Source: Clostridiales bacterium
Lineage (GTDB): Bacteria; Bacillota; Clostridia; Oscillospirales; Oscillospiraceae
NCBI GenBank assembly: GCA_029265405.1
Contig: JAJUJI010000003.1
Location: forward strand, 186,001-250,000
DNA: 64,000 nucleotides
Reading direction: 5' to 3'
The notes under the pieces are model-generated. The model ran no database searches. It was not told where the DNA came from and saw nothing but the letters and a program-made list of their open reading frames with translations. A program made the position numbers and the translations under genes. Shown here piece after piece: positions 1 through 10,317 of this stretch (its first letter is position 1; each line of letters starts with the position of its first letter).

Positions 1-732
1 CTTAAGCGGCCCGTAGCGCAGCGTGTCCTCGCCCCGCCGGGCCATCACCTCCACGGGCATGCAGCCCTCGAACACCTCCGCGTCGTCAAACCCGTGCACG
101 GGCGCCTGGAGCGCCGTGCAGAGCTCCCTGCGGAAGGCAAGATACTCCTCCCTCGTCAGCGGGCAGTTGATATAGTCCGCCTCGCCCTTGCCGTAGCGCG
201 AGGCCATGAAGGCCCTGTCCATGTCTATGCTTTCATATGTGACTATCGGCGCGGCCGCGTCGTAAAAATTCAGGTATTTGCCGCCGAGCACTCCCGCTAT
301 GGACTCGGCCAGCGCCTCGGAGGTCAGCGGCCCGGTGGCTATTATCGCTATGCCCTCGGGTACGGACTCCGCCTCGCCCTCAACCACGGTTATGCCGGGG
401 TGGCCTTTTATCCTCCCGGTCACGGAGCGGGCAAAGCCCTCCCTGTCTACGGCCAGGGCGCTTCCGGCCCCGACCCGGTTTTCGTCCGCCGCCGCCATAA
501 TGACCGAGCCGAGCCTTCTCATCTCCTCCTTGAGCAGGCCCACGGCGTTTGTAAGCTCGGCGCTCCTCAGGGAGTTGGAGCAGACCAGCTCCGCGAAATC
601 GTCCGAAGCGTGGGCGGGCGTCCTCTTATGCGGCTTCATCTCGCGCAAAAGAACAGGCACGCCCCTTTGGGCAAGCTGCCAGGCGGCCTCGCAGCCGGCC
701 AGCCCGGCGCCTACGACCGTAACGGCCTTCAC
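1..732 (-). CDS. trmFO: TrmFO, folate-dependent tRNA U54 methyltransferase (3' part missing)
   Basis: The product methylates U54 of tRNA to ribothymidine using methylenetetrahydrofolate and FAD, the route typical of Firmicutes in place of SAM-dependent TrmA. The 244 visible residues begin with an FAD-binding Rossmann segment, [12 protein letters not shown], and continue through the [20 protein letters not shown] region and the FYDAAAPIV region typical of TrmFO/GidA-like proteins. The family is about 435 residues long, so the C-terminal part lies beyond the left edge. The start is GTG at 732, whose GTGA overlaps the topA stop, so the two genes are translationally coupled. The dprA-topA-trmFO order is common in Firmicutes and supports the call. 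Confidence 0.93.
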   Translation of the reverse strand, partial: MKAVTVVGAGLAGCEAAWQLAQRGVPVLLREMKPHKRTPAHASDDFAELVCSNSLRSAELTNAVGLLKEEMRRLGSVIMAAADENRVGAGSALAVDREGFARSVTGRIKGHPGITVVEGEAESVPEGIAIIATGPLTSEALAESIAGVLGGKYLNFYDAAAPIVTYESIDMDRAFMASRYGKGEADYINCPLTREEYLAFRRELCTALQAPVHGFDDAEVFEGCMPVEVMARRGEDTLRYGPLK

Positions 733-3080
733 GGCGCTTCACCCGCCGCCTTTTTGGAGGCCCGCTTCCTTCTCGGAGCTTCCCCGGCGTCCGCCCCGGA
801 CTGGGAGGAGGCCCTTTTGCGCGCCCTTCCGGAGGCAACGCCCCCGGCCTCCGCGGCTTCGCCGGAGCCCGCCCTTTTCGCCTTCCTTTTGGCGGCCACC
901 GCCTCGGCCTGCGGCGCTTCCTCGCCGCCCCCGGCCGGCTCCGCCGTTTCCCCGGCGGCCGGGGGAGCCTGCTTTTTCCTGTAGCCGCGCCTGTCCTCGG
1001 GCACGAAGGCCGAGCACTCCTCGTTTATGCAGAAGGGCTTCATGTAGCCCCTGCCGGATTTTTTAAACAGGGTCTTGCCGCAGACGGGGCAGTCGTCCTT
1101 CACGGGCACGTCCCAGGTCATGAAGCCGCAGCCGGCGCCCTTTTCGCAGGCATAGTAGGTGTAGCCCTTTTTTGAGCTGCGCTTGAGTATCCTGCCGCCG
1201 CATTTCGGGCATCTGCCGGGCATCTCCACGACGATAGGCTTTGTAAAATCGCAGGCCGGATAGTTCGGGCAGGCCAGAAAGCGCCCGAAGCGGCCGGATT
1301 TGACGACCATCCTGCTGCCGCATTTGTCGCATGTCTCGTCGGACACCTCGTCCGGTATCTTTATCCTCACGCCCTCGAGGGCCGACTCGGCCCTTTTCAT
1401 GGAGCCGTCGAAGCCCTCGTAGAACTCCGAGAGCACGGAGCGCCACTCCCTCCTGCCCTCCTCCACGGAGTCCAGGTTTTCCTCCATGCGGGCGGTGAAG
1501 GCCAGGTCCACTATGTCCTCGAAGCGCTCCTTCATGAAGCCGGTGACCACCTCGCCGAGGGCCGTGGGCCTCAGGCTCTTGCCCTCCTTGACGACGTATT
1601 CCCTGTCGAGGATGGTGGATATGGTGGGCGCGTAGGTGCTGGGCCTGCCTATGCCCTTTTCCTCCATGGCCCTGATGAGCGTGTCCTCGGTGTATCTGGC
1701 GGGAGGCTGGGTGAACTTCTGCTCCCTGACAAGCTCCTTCAGAATCAGCGCGTCGCCCTCCTTCAGCTCCGGGAGCGGCTTTCCCTTCGCGCCCTCCTCG
1801 TCGGGCTGGCTGTCGTACACCCTGGTAAAGCCGGGAAAGCGCAGGGCCGAATGGTTGGCCCTGAAGGTGTAGCCGGCCGACTCGACGTCTATGGTCAGGC
1901 TGTCGTAGACCGCGCTTGCCATCTGGCTGGCTATGAAGCGGCTCCAGATGAGCCTGTAGAGCCTGTACTGCTCGCTCGTAAGGTCCTTCTTCACGCGCTC
2001 CGGGGCAAGCTCCACGCTGCTGGGCCGTATGGCCTCGTGGGCGTCCTGCGCGTTTTTCTGGGTCTTGTAGACGCGCGGCTTGTCCGGGCAGTATTCCGCC
2101 CCGTAATTGGAGAGGATGAAGGCCCTGGCGGCCGCCTGAGCCTCGGAAGAGACGCGCAGCGAGTCCGTCCTCATGTAGGTGATGAGGCCGACGCTGCCCT
2201 CGCCCTCTATCTCCACGCCCTCGTAGAGCTGCTGCGCCACCGACATGGTGCGCCTCGGCGTCATGTTCAGCTTCCTTGAGGCCTCCTGCTGGAGCGTGGA
2301 GGTGATGAAGGGGGCCGAGGGCGCCCTTGTCTTGTCCGCCCTCTTGACCGAGGCGACGGCGAAGGGCGCGCCGGAAACGGCCCGGACCACCCTCTCCACG
2401 TCCTCGGCGCTGTTCAGCTCCAGCTTTTTCTTCCCCTGGCCGTGGAAGCGGGCGGTAAACTCCGCCGCCTCCTTTTCCCCGCCGCAGCGGAGCCTCGCGT
2501 CCAGCAGCCAGTATTCCTCCGGTACGAAGCTTTTTATCTCGTTTTCCCTGTCCACCACCATCCTGGTGACGGCGGACTGCACGCGCCCGGCCGACAGGCC
2601 CCTCTTGATCTTCATCCACAGCAGGGGCGAGAGCTTGTAGCCCACTATCCTGTCCAGTATGCGCCTGGCCTGCTGGGCGTTGACCAGGTTCATGTTAATG
2701 GCCCTGGGGTTCTTCATGCCCTCCAGAACCACGTTCTTCGTAATCTCGTTGAAGGTCACCCTGAGCGCCTTATCGTCCGGCAGCTCGAGCAGCTCCTTCA
2801 GGTGCCAGGCTATCGCCTCCCCCTCGCGGTCCGGGTCGGTGGCGAGGTAGACCAGGCCGGCCTTTTCGGCCTCAGCCCTGAGGGCCTCTATCGTCTCCTC
2901 CTTGCCCTTGATGGGCCTGTAGTCGGGCACGAAGCCCCCCTCTATGTCAACGCCCATCACGCTTTTGGGCAGGTCCCTCAGGTGCCCGTAGGAGGCGCTG
3001 ACCTTGTAGGCGTCCCCCAGGAATTTGCCGACCGTCTTTACCTTTGAAGGCGATTCCATGATCACCAGCGCTTTTGCCAT
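729..3080 (-). CDS. topA: DNA topoisomerase I
   Basis: Type IA topoisomerase of 783 residues that relaxes negative supercoils. The N-terminal Toprim domain begins [10 protein letters not shown] and includes the DPDREGEA acidic metal site near residue 82. The catalytic tyrosine is in [10 protein letters not shown] (about Tyr302). Three four-cysteine zinc-finger modules follow the core ([22 protein letters not shown]), and the last 80 or so residues form an Ala/Lys/Arg/Glu-rich, probably disordered, basic tail. The ATG at 3080 is preceded by AGAGG. The gene sits 3 bp after dprA and overlaps trmFO by 4 bp, indicating one operon. Confidence 0.97.
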   Translation of the reverse strand: MAKALVIMESPSKVKTVGKFLGDAYKVSASYGHLRDLPKSVMGVDIEGGFVPDYRPIKGKEETIEALRAEAEKAGLVYLATDPDREGEAIAWHLKELLELPDDKALRVTFNEITKNVVLEGMKNPRAINMNLVNAQQARRILDRIVGYKLSPLLWMKIKRGLSAGRVQSAVTRMVVDRENEIKSFVPEEYWLLDARLRCGGEKEAAEFTARFHGQGKKKLELNSAEDVERVVRAVSGAPFAVASVKRADKTRAPSAPFITSTLQQEASRKLNMTPRRTMSVAQQLYEGVEIEGEGSVGLITYMRTDSLRVSSEAQAAARAFILSNYGAEYCPDKPRVYKTQKNAQDAHEAIRPSSVELAPERVKKDLTSEQYRLYRLIWSRFIASQMASAVYDSLTIDVESAGYTFRANHSALRFPGFTRVYDSQPDEEGAKGKPLPELKEGDALILKELVREQKFTQPPARYTEDTLIRAMEEKGIGRPSTYAPTISTILDREYVVKEGKSLRPTALGEVVTGFMKERFEDIVDLAFTARMEENLDSVEEGRREWRSVLSEFYEGFDGSMKRAESALEGVRIKIPDEVSDETCDKCGSRMVVKSGRFGRFLACPNYPACDFTKPIVVEMPGRCPKCGGRILKRSSKKGYTYYACEKGAGCGFMTWDVPVKDDCPVCGKTLFKKSGRGYMKPFCINEECSAFVPEDRRGYRKKQAPPAAGETAEPAGGGEEAPQAEAVAAKRKAKRAGSGEAAEAGGVASGRARKRASSQSGADAGEAPRRKRASKKAAGEAP

Positions 3081-3083
3081 ATG

Positions 3084-4241
3084 CTACCTCTGAATGTCCT
3101 TAATGATGAGCCTGAGCCTTCCGTCGTCCAGGGCCTTGACACAGCCCTTGAGCTCGAGCAGCGTCAGCGCCGCCAGCGCCTCCTCCGGCCTCAGGCCGGT
3201 CTTCTCTATAAGCTCGCCGGCATGCAGCTCCGCGCCCGCCAGGGCCGAAACCGCCCTCGCCTCATTTTCCGATAATTGGCCGAGCTGTTCCATTAGGTCA
3301 ATATATTCCATGCCCCTGCCGTTGTCAACGGCTATTTTTGTCGAGCCCGGGGCGGCCCCCGCCCCGGCGGGGAAGCGCCAGCGGTATTCCTCTATTATAT
3401 CCGCCCCGCTTCTTATCAGGCAGGCCCCGTCGCGTATAAGGGCGTTGGAGCCGGAAAAGCTCTCGTCGTCCACGTTGCCGGGCACTACGAAAACGTCCCT
3501 GCCCTGCTCCTGCGCCCGGGCCGCCGTTATCAGCGCCCCGCTCTTTGCAGGGGCCTGCACTATGGCAACGCCCAGACTCAGCCCGCTTATTATCCTGTTC
3601 CTCATGGGGAAGCTCAGCTTCGAGCCCCTCGCGCCCGGCGGGTACTCGCTGACCAGCGCGCCGGAGCCCTCCACGGCCCTTTGCAGGCGGAAGTTCCACG
3701 CCGGATAGGCCACGTCCACTCCCGTGCCCAGCACGGCCACCACCCTGCCGCCGGCCTTAAGCGCGCCCTTTGCGGCGGCGGTGTCTATGCCCTCGGCTAT
3801 GCCCGTTACCACCACGGCCCCGCCCTCGGCCAGCTCCCTGCCGAGGCGCTCTGCGGTTTGAAGGCCGTAGCCCCCGGCCCGCCTTGTGCCGACGACGCCG
3901 ACGCAGAGGCTCCCGTCTATGTCCGGCAGCTCGCCCCTGACGTACAGCACCAGGGGCGGATTGTATATGCTCCTGAGCCTGTCCGGATAGGCGGCGTCCT
4001 GAAGGCAGAGCAGCCTTACGCCCAGCCGGGCGCAGCGCCGCTCTATCTCCCCGGCCCCGTCCAGCCCTCTGCTCCTGAGGGCGCGCAGCTCGCTTTCCGA
4101 GCAGCCCTCCACTCCGCGCAGCTCCTCCTCGGCGGCATAGTACAGCGCCTTGACCGAGCCGAAATGCCGCACGTATTTCAGCGCGGCCTCGGGGCCGAGG
4201 TCAAGGCGGGAAAGCCAAAGCCAATAGCTCAGATCCGACAT
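3084..4241 (-). CDS. dprA: DNA-processing protein DprA/Smf
   Basis: DprA loads RecA on incoming single-stranded DNA during natural transformation and is widely conserved even in species not known to be competent. The 385 residues contain an N-terminal helix-hairpin-like segment, the Rossmann-like core with VVGTRRAGGYG (in place of the usual GSR motif), VTGIAEGID and FPMRNRIISGLS, and a C-terminal winged-helix segment (about residues 320-385). An open frame runs further upstream, but the ATG at 4241 gives the family N-terminus, MSDLSYWLWLSRL, and overlaps the preceding methyltransferase gene by 13 bp. Followed directly by topA. Confidence 0.94.
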   Translation of the reverse strand: MSDLSYWLWLSRLDLGPEAALKYVRHFGSVKALYYAAEEELRGVEGCSESELRALRSRGLDGAGEIERRCARLGVRLLCLQDAAYPDRLRSIYNPPLVLYVRGELPDIDGSLCVGVVGTRRAGGYGLQTAERLGRELAEGGAVVVTGIAEGIDTAAAKGALKAGGRVVAVLGTGVDVAYPAWNFRLQRAVEGSGALVSEYPPGARGSKLSFPMRNRIISGLSLGVAIVQAPAKSGALITAARAQEQGRDVFVVPGNVDDESFSGSNALIRDGACLIRSGADIIEEYRWRFPAGAGAAPGSTKIAVDNGRGMEYIDLMEQLGQLSENEARAVSALAGAELHAGELIEKTGLRPEEALAALTLLELKGCVKALDDGRLRLIIKDIQR

Positions 4242-4981
4242 AGTCCGCTTCTGTACGCCTCCCACATCAGCACAGCGGCGGCGGCCGCCGCGTTGAGCGA
4301 TTCGTTTCCTTCCTCCATGGGTATTTTTATGATTCTGCTTGCCGCCGCCAGCAGCTCCCGGCTCAGGCCGCGCCCCTCGTTGCCTATGGCAAGGGCAAAG
4401 GAGGCCGGAAAGCGCGCTTCCCGCGCGTCCTCCGCCTCCGGGCACAGGGCGGCGGCGTACACGTCCAGTCCGAGGCCGGGCAAATCCCCGGCTCCGAGGC
4501 GGCATACGCGCGTTTTGAAAACCGCACCCATCGAGGCCCTGACCGCCTTGGGGCCGTAGGGGTCGGCGCAGTCGCCGGCGAGGGCGAGCCAGCCGAAGCC
4601 GAAGGCCGCCGCCGTCCTCATTATGGTCCCCACGTTGCCCGGGTCCTGCACATCCTCGAGGATCACGCCCCTGCCGCCCGGGGGCGGGAGCCGGAGCTCC
4701 GGCAGCGCGCAGGAAAACAGCAGCTCCGGCGCGCTGGGCATGGGCGAGGCGTATTCCAGTATCTCCCGCGAAGCCTCGTATGCTTCGGCGCCCGGCGGCG
4801 TCTCCGGCCTCGCGCCGCAATAGAGCACCTGGCGCACCCCGGCTCCCGCCGCCAGCGCCTCTTCGTAGAGCTTCGCGCCCTGGCAAAGGTACAGCCCCGT
4901 CTCGCGCCTGTAGGCGGCGTCCGCGCCCAGTCTTTTAAAGTGGGCCGCAATGCGGTTTTTCCTGCTGGTAACAATCTCCAT
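4229..4981 (-). CDS. TrmH/SpoU-family RNA 2'-O-methyltransferase
   Basis: SPOUT-class methyltransferase of 250 residues that probably 2'-O-methylates a ribose in rRNA or tRNA. The N-terminal 90 residues form the substrate-binding domain (SRKNRIAAHFKRL). The C-terminal trefoil-knot domain shows the three family motifs: VQDPGNVGTIMRTA, AIGNEGRGLS and IPMEEGNESLNAAAAAAVL. The target nucleotide cannot be read from the sequence. It heads the dprA-topA-trmFO operon. A long GC-rich stem-loop lies just upstream, at about 4985-5035. Confidence 0.9.
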   Translation of the reverse strand: MEIVTSRKNRIAAHFKRLGADAAYRRETGLYLCQGAKLYEEALAAGAGVRQVLYCGARPETPPGAEAYEASREILEYASPMPSAPELLFSCALPELRLPPPGGRGVILEDVQDPGNVGTIMRTAAAFGFGWLALAGDCADPYGPKAVRASMGAVFKTRVCRLGAGDLPGLGLDVYAAALCPEAEDAREARFPASFALAIGNEGRGLSRELLAAASRIIKIPMEEGNESLNAAAAAAVLMWEAYRSGLCRI

Positions 4982-5040
4982 ATCCGTCGAACAGGGCCGG
5001 CCGCGCGCGGTTCTTAGCCGCGCGGGCCGGCCCGCTCCCC

Positions 5041-5652
5041 CTATTCCGGCGAGGACAGCAGCGCCTTCAGCGCCCTGACCGCCGCCTCCGTCCAGGTCCG
5101 GTCGCCCTTCCCGTCCGTCGTCCAGTCCGAAAGGCAGGCGTAGAAGCCGTAGCCGCCCATCGCCTTCATTATTTTTTTATCCCCGACATATATCCTTTTG
5201 CCCGTGGGGTCGGAGGTTTCTATGCCGTAGCCGGCCAGCTCGTTGAAATAGCCTTCCTTCCTGCTGTAGGTTTCGGAATACTGCCCGTCCATGAAAAAGA
5301 GGGTGTACTCCGGCAGCGACAGGTAGAGCAGCAGGCGGTAATGGTTGTCCTCAAAATGCTCCTCGTCGCTCAAATCCACGAGCTGAAGGTTTATATTTAC
5401 CCTGCCGTTTCCGTCCACGTCGCCGGCGGCTCCGGCTATGAGCTCCTTCAGCTCCTCCGCGGACTCCTCGGAAACAGGGCCCGGAACGGCGACGACCGCG
5501 TTAAGATCGTACTTTTCCTTCTGAAGGGCCTGCACCGTCAGCACCGCCGCCAAAATTATCAGGACGGCTATAAGCAGGCTAAGCTTGCCGTAATGGTACC
5601 AGAAAACGTTGACAAGCCAGTATGAAAAACCCTTTTTCCGTTTATTTTCCAT
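5041..5652 (-). CDS. Membrane-anchored protein of unknown function
   Basis: I do not recognise this 203-residue protein. It has a short basic, aromatic N-terminus (MENKRKKGFSYWLVN), one hydrophobic segment at about residues 23-43, and an extracytoplasmic region of about 155 residues rich in acidic and aromatic residues with no cysteine pair or catalytic motif that I can name. The topology is that of a type II single-pass protein. It starts 52 bp after lysS on the same strand with no visible promoter, so it is probably the last gene of greA-lysS. Confidence 0.8.
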   Translation of the reverse strand: MENKRKKGFSYWLVNVFWYHYGKLSLLIAVLIILAAVLTVQALQKEKYDLNAVVAVPGPVSEESAEELKELIAGAAGDVDGNGRVNINLQLVDLSDEEHFEDNHYRLLLYLSLPEYTLFFMDGQYSETYSRKEGYFNELAGYGIETSDPTGKRIYVGDKKIMKAMGGYGFYACLSDWTTDGKGDRTWTEAAVRALKALLSSPE

Positions 5653-5704
5653 GCCCGCGCCTCCGCTTCGGGACGGGTACGGGCGGCGTCCGCTCCGGCG
5701 CCGC

Positions 5705-7198
5705 TCAGTCCGCCTCAGGCTTCATGGTGGGGAACAAAATCACGTCCCTGATAGACGGGCTGTCGGTGAGCAGCATGGCCAGCCTGTCTATGCCTATGCC
5801 GCAGCCGCCGGTCGGCGGAAGCCCGTACTCCAGCGCGCAGATGTAGTCCTCGTCCATCATGCCGGCCTCCTCGTCGCCCGCCGCCCTGAGGGCCGCCTGG
5901 CGCAGAAAGCGCTCCTTCTGGTCTATGGGATCGTTGAGCTCGCTGAAGGCGTTGGCCATTTCGCGGCCGCATATGAACAGCTCGAAGCGCTCGGTGAGCC
6001 TGGGGTCCGACGGCGAGCGCTTGGCCAGCGGGGACACCTCCACGGGGTACATGGTAAGGAAGGTGGGCTGTATCAGCTTGTCCTCCACCCTCTCGTCGAA
6101 GCAGCGGTAGAGCAGCTCGCCCCAGGTTTCGCCCGCCTTGACCTCCAGCCCGAGGCTCCTGGCGGCGGCCCTGGCCTCCTCGTCGCCGGAGAAGGAATGA
6201 AAGTCCACTCCCGTGTGGAGCCTTACCGCCTCGGCCATGGTAAGCCGCCTGAAGGGCGGGGTGAGGTCTATCTCCGCGCCCTGGTAGCTTATTTTAAGAG
6301 CGCCCACGCATCTCTCGGCTGCCTCGGTTATGATGCGCTCGGTGCGCTCCATCATGACCTCCATGTCGGCGTAGGCCTCGTAAAATTCGACGGTTGTAAA
6401 TTCCGGGTTGTGCTTGGTGTCCATGCCCTCGTTGCGGAACAGGCGGCCTATCTCGTAGACTCTTTCCATGCCGCCCACCACCAGCCTCTTCAGGTGCAGC
6501 TCGGTGGCTATGCGCATGTACAGGTCGATATTCAGGGCGTTGTGGTGGGTTATGAAGGGCCGGGCGTTGGCCCCGCCGGAAATCGTGTTCAGCACCGGCG
6601 TTTCCACCTCGAGGTAGCCGCAGCCGTCCAGCACGGAGCGGACGGTTTTTATTATGCCCGTGCGTATCTCGAAGGCGCGCCGCACCTCGGGGTTTACCAG
6701 CAGGTCGAGGTAGCGGCGGCGGTACCTGGTTTCGTTGTCCTTCAGGCCGTGGAACTTCTCCGGCAGGGGGCGAAGCGACTTGCTCAGCAGCCTTATCTCC
6801 CTGCAGTGTACTGATATCTCGCCCTTTCGCGTCTTGAACACGAAGCCGCTTACGCCTATTATGTCCCCGATATCGTATTTCTTGAATTCCTCGAATTCCT
6901 CCGGGCCCAGGTCGTCCACCCTGACATAGAGCTGTATCCTGCCGGTGGGATCCATCAGGTCGCAGAAAAAGGCCTTGCCCATGTCGCGCTTGGACATGAT
7001 CCTGCCCGCGGCGGTCACGCTTTTGTTCTCCATGGCCTCGAAATTATTTTTTATGTCGCCGGCGTAGGCGCTGCGCTCGAAGCGGGTGACCATGAAGGGG
7101 TCGCGCCCGTCGCGCCTGAGCCTGTCGAGCTTGGCGCGCCTGATGAGAAGTATTTCCGACAGGTCCTCCGCCTGGTTGTTGATGTTGTCTTCAGCCAA
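5705..7198 (-). CDS. lysS: Lysyl-tRNA synthetase (class II)
   Basis: Charges tRNA-Lys. The 497 residues comprise an N-terminal OB-fold anticodon-binding domain (about residues 60-145) and a class II catalytic core, with motif 2 ([15 protein letters not shown]) and motif 3 ([14 protein letters not shown]). The start appears to be TTG at 7198: an AGGAAGGA ribosome binding site lies 10 bp upstream and no ATG fits the family N-terminus. It follows greA by 16 bp, the common Firmicutes greA-lysS pairing, and shares the greA promoter. Confidence 0.97.
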   Translation of the reverse strand: MAEDNINNQAEDLSEILLIRRAKLDRLRRDGRDPFMVTRFERSAYAGDIKNNFEAMENKSVTAAGRIMSKRDMGKAFFCDLMDPTGRIQLYVRVDDLGPEEFEEFKKYDIGDIIGVSGFVFKTRKGEISVHCREIRLLSKSLRPLPEKFHGLKDNETRYRRRYLDLLVNPEVRRAFEIRTGIIKTVRSVLDGCGYLEVETPVLNTISGGANARPFITHHNALNIDLYMRIATELHLKRLVVGGMERVYEIGRLFRNEGMDTKHNPEFTTVEFYEAYADMEVMMERTERIITEAAERCVGALKISYQGAEIDLTPPFRRLTMAEAVRLHTGVDFHSFSGDEEARAAARSLGLEVKAGETWGELLYRCFDERVEDKLIQPTFLTMYPVEVSPLAKRSPSDPRLTERFELFICGREMANAFSELNDPIDQKERFLRQAALRAAGDEEAGMMDEDYICALEYGLPPTGGCGIGIDRLAMLLTDSPSIRDVILFPTMKPEAD

Positions 7199-7214
7199 TA
7201 CTATACAGTCCTTC

Positions 7215-7685
7215 CTATCTGGAAAAATCCACTATCCTGAATCTTATGACGCCGGCGGGCGCGTCCACCTCTATCTCGTCGCCCTGGCGGCGGCCCAGCA
7301 GCGCCTTTCCGAAGGGCGAATCCTCGGATATCCTGCCGCGCAGGGGGTCGGCCTCCTGGGAGCCGACTATCTCGTAGGTTTCCGTACCCTCCTGGCCCAG
7401 CTCGGCTACCGTCACCTTGGAGCCGAGCGTTATGGTGTCGCCCACGGCGCTGAGGTCTATGATCTCTGCGTTTTCTATTATGTTTTGGAGCTCGGCTATC
7501 TTTGAATAGAGCTTGCCCTGCTCCGTCTTTGCCTCGTCGTATTCGCTGTTCTCAGAAAGGTCGCCGAAGGAACGGGCTTCTTTTATTAGCTCAGCCACTT
7601 CTTTTTCCCTGACTGTCTGAAGGTACAGCAGTTCCTCCTTAAGCTGGTTGAGACGTTCTTCGGTTAGCTTGAATTTTGTTGCCAT
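7215..7685 (-). CDS. greA: Transcription elongation factor GreA
   Basis: GreA rescues backtracked RNA polymerase by stimulating transcript cleavage through the secondary channel. The 156 residues form an N-terminal coiled coil with the acidic tip region ([15 protein letters not shown]) and a C-terminal FKBP-like domain ([19 protein letters not shown]). The ATG at 7685 is preferred over an in-frame ATG at 7691 because the AAGGA site is 6-7 bp from the former and abuts the latter. It is first in an operon with lysS, under a promoter with perfect consensus hexamers. Confidence 0.96.
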   Translation of the reverse strand: MATKFKLTEERLNQLKEELLYLQTVREKEVAELIKEARSFGDLSENSEYDEAKTEQGKLYSKIAELQNIIENAEIIDLSAVGDTITLGSKVTVAELGQEGTETYEIVGSQEADPLRGRISEDSPFGKALLGRRQGDEIEVDAPAGVIRFRIVDFSR

Positions 7686-7725
7686 ATGCATCCTTCCCGT
7701 TCGCATTTAGAAGTAATATTCAATT

Positions 7726-7754
7726 ATTATATCGATTTGACCGCAGTGTGTCAA
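7726..7754 (-). promoter_or_regulatory. Promoter of greA-lysS
   Basis: On the minus strand TTGACA (7749-7754) and TATAAT (7726-7731) are separated by 17 bp. Both hexamers match the housekeeping sigma consensus exactly, predicting strong constitutive transcription. Confidence 0.92.
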
Positions 7755-7819
7755 GGCCGGCGCGGAGCGCCCAAGGCGCCCAGCCGGCGGGCCGCCCGGG
7801 CGCTCCGCGGCGCGGCCCG

Positions 7820-9025
7820 TCAGGCCGCGTTCTTCATTTTTTCGCCGAGGGCCTCCAGCGCGGCGGCCAGCTGCGCGTCGTCTGCGTGCGGCAGGCTTCC
7901 GGAGTAGAGCTTAACCCGGTCCCCTTCGCTCATTTCCACCCGAATGTCCGGGGTAAGGCCCGTTCCCGCAAGGCTCCTGCCCTTCGGCGTGTAGTATTCC
8001 ATGGATGAGATGTGTATTGCGCTGCCGTCGGAAAGCTCCACGGTTATCTGGGCGTAGCCCTTGCCGGTGGTCTTTTCCCCGACGGTGACGGCCCAGCCGT
8101 ACTCGCCGAGCGCCGCGGCGAAAAACTCCGCCGCGCTGTAGGTGTCGCCGTTTATGAGGACGGCCATCGGCAGCTCCACGCAGCTTGCCCCGGACTTCTC
8201 CTCCTTGACCGTGCCGTCGATTTCCTTGCTTATGAATATCGTGCCCTCCGGCAGGATATAGTCCAGCACGTTCAAAAGCTCGTCGAGCTGGCCGCCGGGA
8301 TTGCCGCGCAGGTCGAAAACGAGCGCCTTCGCTCCCCGCTCCGTGAGCTCGTTTATGGCCGCCTCGGTCCGCGAGGCGCAAAGGGCCTCGAAGTTCAGTA
8401 TGGTTATCAGGCCTATGCCGCCGTCTAGCAGCTCGTATTCCACGGGGTTTGTGACCACGGGGCCGGGCGTGAGCGCAAAGCTTTTTACGGCGCCGTCGGG
8501 CTGGCGCAGCGTAAGGCTCACCTCTCCGGCGTCGATCTGCTCCTTTATTTTCACGAGGGCGTCGTCAAGCGTCCAGCCTGAAACGTCGGCTCCGCCGACG
8601 GCGGTTATCACGCTGCCGGCTACTATGCCGGCCCTGCCCGCCGGCGACTCCTCGTAGACGGAAGCTATGCGGATGCCGCCCTCCCCGTCCTTTTCAACGA
8701 CTATGCCTATGCCGGAGTACTCGTTGCTGGTCGTCTTGTTGTAGGCCTTGAGCTCGTCGGCGGTCATGTAGTAGGACCAGCGGTCGCCCAGGCTCTCCAC
8801 CATGGCGTTTATCGCCGCGTCGGTCATGGCCGCCTCGTCATACTCGCCTATATAGTTGCTTTTGATAGCGTCCGCGGCCTCGGCAAGCTTGTCGGAGGCC
8901 GTATATTTGCCGCCGCCGGCTTCCCGCTCCCGGTGCAGCAGAAGCAGCGTCGTCCCGTAGGTAATTAATATGGCTGCGAGTATGAGAATTATAACCGCCG
9001 GTATCCCAATTTTCTTTGTTTCCAT
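7820..9025 (-). CDS. S41-family C-terminal processing peptidase (CtpA-like)
   Basis: Membrane-anchored serine protease of 401 residues that probably trims cell-envelope proteins. It has one N-terminal membrane segment (about residues 7-27), a PDZ domain (about 100-190) and a tail-specific protease domain. The catalytic Ser is in NGDTYSAAEFF and the general-base Lys in GEKTTGKGYAQ. It begins 2 bp after the M23 gene. The ftsE-ftsX-M23-ctpA cluster suggests that it processes or controls the wall-remodelling proteins encoded beside it, which is an inference from context. Confidence 0.93.
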   Translation of the reverse strand: METKKIGIPAVIILILAAILITYGTTLLLLHREREAGGGKYTASDKLAEAADAIKSNYIGEYDEAAMTDAAINAMVESLGDRWSYYMTADELKAYNKTTSNEYSGIGIVVEKDGEGGIRIASVYEESPAGRAGIVAGSVITAVGGADVSGWTLDDALVKIKEQIDAGEVSLTLRQPDGAVKSFALTPGPVVTNPVEYELLDGGIGLITILNFEALCASRTEAAINELTERGAKALVFDLRGNPGGQLDELLNVLDYILPEGTIFISKEIDGTVKEEKSGASCVELPMAVLINGDTYSAAEFFAAALGEYGWAVTVGEKTTGKGYAQITVELSDGSAIHISSMEYYTPKGRSLAGTGLTPDIRVEMSEGDRVKLYSGSLPHADDAQLAAALEALGEKMKNAA

Positions 9026-9027
9026 AA

Positions 9028-10308
9028 TCAGTCCACGATAACATAGTTTGAAAAGAATTGCAGCGGGTCGGTGCGCTTGCCGTTTATGTAAATCTCGAAA
9101 TGCAAATGCGGCCCGGTGGAGTAGCCCGTGGAGCCTACAAGCCCTATCACGTCGCCCTGCTTGACCTTGTCGCCCGCGGAAACCAGCCTCTTGCTCATGT
9201 GGGCGTAGAGGGTGTAGCGGTCGCTTCCGTGGTTTATCATGACGTAGTTGCCGTAGGAGGCGCTGTACTCCGAGATCATCACGACGCCGCCGTCGGAGGC
9301 GTAGATGTCCGTGCCGTAGGCCGCGCCTATGTCTATGCCGTTGTGCATGGCGTAGTAGCCGAGTATGGGGTGCAGCCTCATGCCGTATTTGGAGGTCACC
9401 TTATTGGAGGACGCCGAGGGCCAGATGAAGCTGCCGCTGGCGTAGACTCCGGCGTTGACGCCCTGCTGCTCGCGCCTGAGCTTTTCTATCCTGGCGTCCA
9501 GCTCGGCCTGGGCCTTCTCCTGAGCCTTGAGCTCGGCGGCCACCTTTTCCAGCAGGTCCTTGTTCTTCTCGGCGTCGTCCTCGTAGGAGGATATCTCCTT
9601 TTCTATCGAGGCTATGTAGGCGGAGGCTTCGCTTACCTTCTTCTGGAGCTCGGCCTTCTTTTCCTCCAGGGCCGCCTTTTCCGCCTTCTGCTTGTCCTTG
9701 GAGTCGTACAGCTCCTGCTGGGCCAGCACGACAAGGCCCCTGGCCTCCTCCATCTGCTTTATCACAAGCTCGTCGGCCTGGAGTATCTCGTTTACGCTGT
9801 CCAGCCTGCTGAGCAGGTCGGAAAAGCTCTTTGCGTCGAACAATATCTCGTAGTAGGATATCGTCCCGTTTTCCTCCATGGCGCGCAGACGCCGCTTGAA
9901 CAGCGCCATCTGCGCGGCCTCGTTTTCAAGGGCCTGCTCGTATTCCTCGTCCTTTATGGCTATTTCCCTGTCAAGCTCGGCTATCGAATCGTTGATGTTG
10001 TCTATCTCCTGGTTGGTAAGCTCTATGCTCTCGTCCAGGAGCTGCTTTTTTTGCAGGGCGGTGTAGCGCTTGCCGGCCAGGTCGCTGATCGACTTGTCCA
10101 GCGCCGCCTTCTGGGAGGCGAGCTCCTTCTTTTTGGCCTCAAGCTCCTTCTGCCGCTCCCTTATTTCCTCCTTCTGCTCCTGCAGCTCGTCTATGCTGGA
10201 GTCTTCGTCCGCGCGGGCTATCGTCAGCAGGACGGAGACCACGATGGAGCCCAGCATCAGGACCGAAAGGAGCAGGGCCATTATTTTTATGAACCTTTTT
10301 CTCTTCAT
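9028..10308 (-). CDS. LytM/M23 peptidoglycan hydrolase with coiled coil (EnvC-like FtsEX partner)
   Basis: Secreted 426-residue protein with a signal or membrane segment at about residues 8-30, a long coiled coil with two blocks (about 35-290), and a C-terminal M23 domain. The zinc-site motifs HNGIDIG, YAHM and GPHLHFE are all present, so the enzyme looks catalytically competent, unlike E. coli EnvC, which only activates amidases. The architecture resembles the PcsB/CwlO/EnvC proteins that FtsEX controls. It lies 9 bp after ftsX. Confidence 0.93.
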   Translation of the reverse strand: MKRKRFIKIMALLLSVLMLGSIVVSVLLTIARADEDSSIDELQEQKEEIRERQKELEAKKKELASQKAALDKSISDLAGKRYTALQKKQLLDESIELTNQEIDNINDSIAELDREIAIKDEEYEQALENEAAQMALFKRRLRAMEENGTISYYEILFDAKSFSDLLSRLDSVNEILQADELVIKQMEEARGLVVLAQQELYDSKDKQKAEKAALEEKKAELQKKVSEASAYIASIEKEISSYEDDAEKNKDLLEKVAAELKAQEKAQAELDARIEKLRREQQGVNAGVYASGSFIWPSASSNKVTSKYGMRLHPILGYYAMHNGIDIGAAYGTDIYASDGGVVMISEYSASYGNYVMINHGSDRYTLYAHMSKRLVSAGDKVKQGDVIGLVGSTGYSTGPHLHFEIYINGKRTDPLQFFSNYVIVD

Positions 10309-10317
10309 GGCGAATAC

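Noticed and set aside
4982-5040. GC palindrome between the unknown membrane protein and the SpoU-family gene as terminator
   Set aside because: The stem is strong, but no poly-U follows on the minus strand. It was left as a hairpin of unknown role and not listed as a terminator.
7755-7819. GC-rich stem-loop after the CtpA gene as terminator
   Set aside because: A long imperfect stem is present, but there is no T tract on the minus strand, so termination cannot be claimed. It may be factor-dependent or structural.
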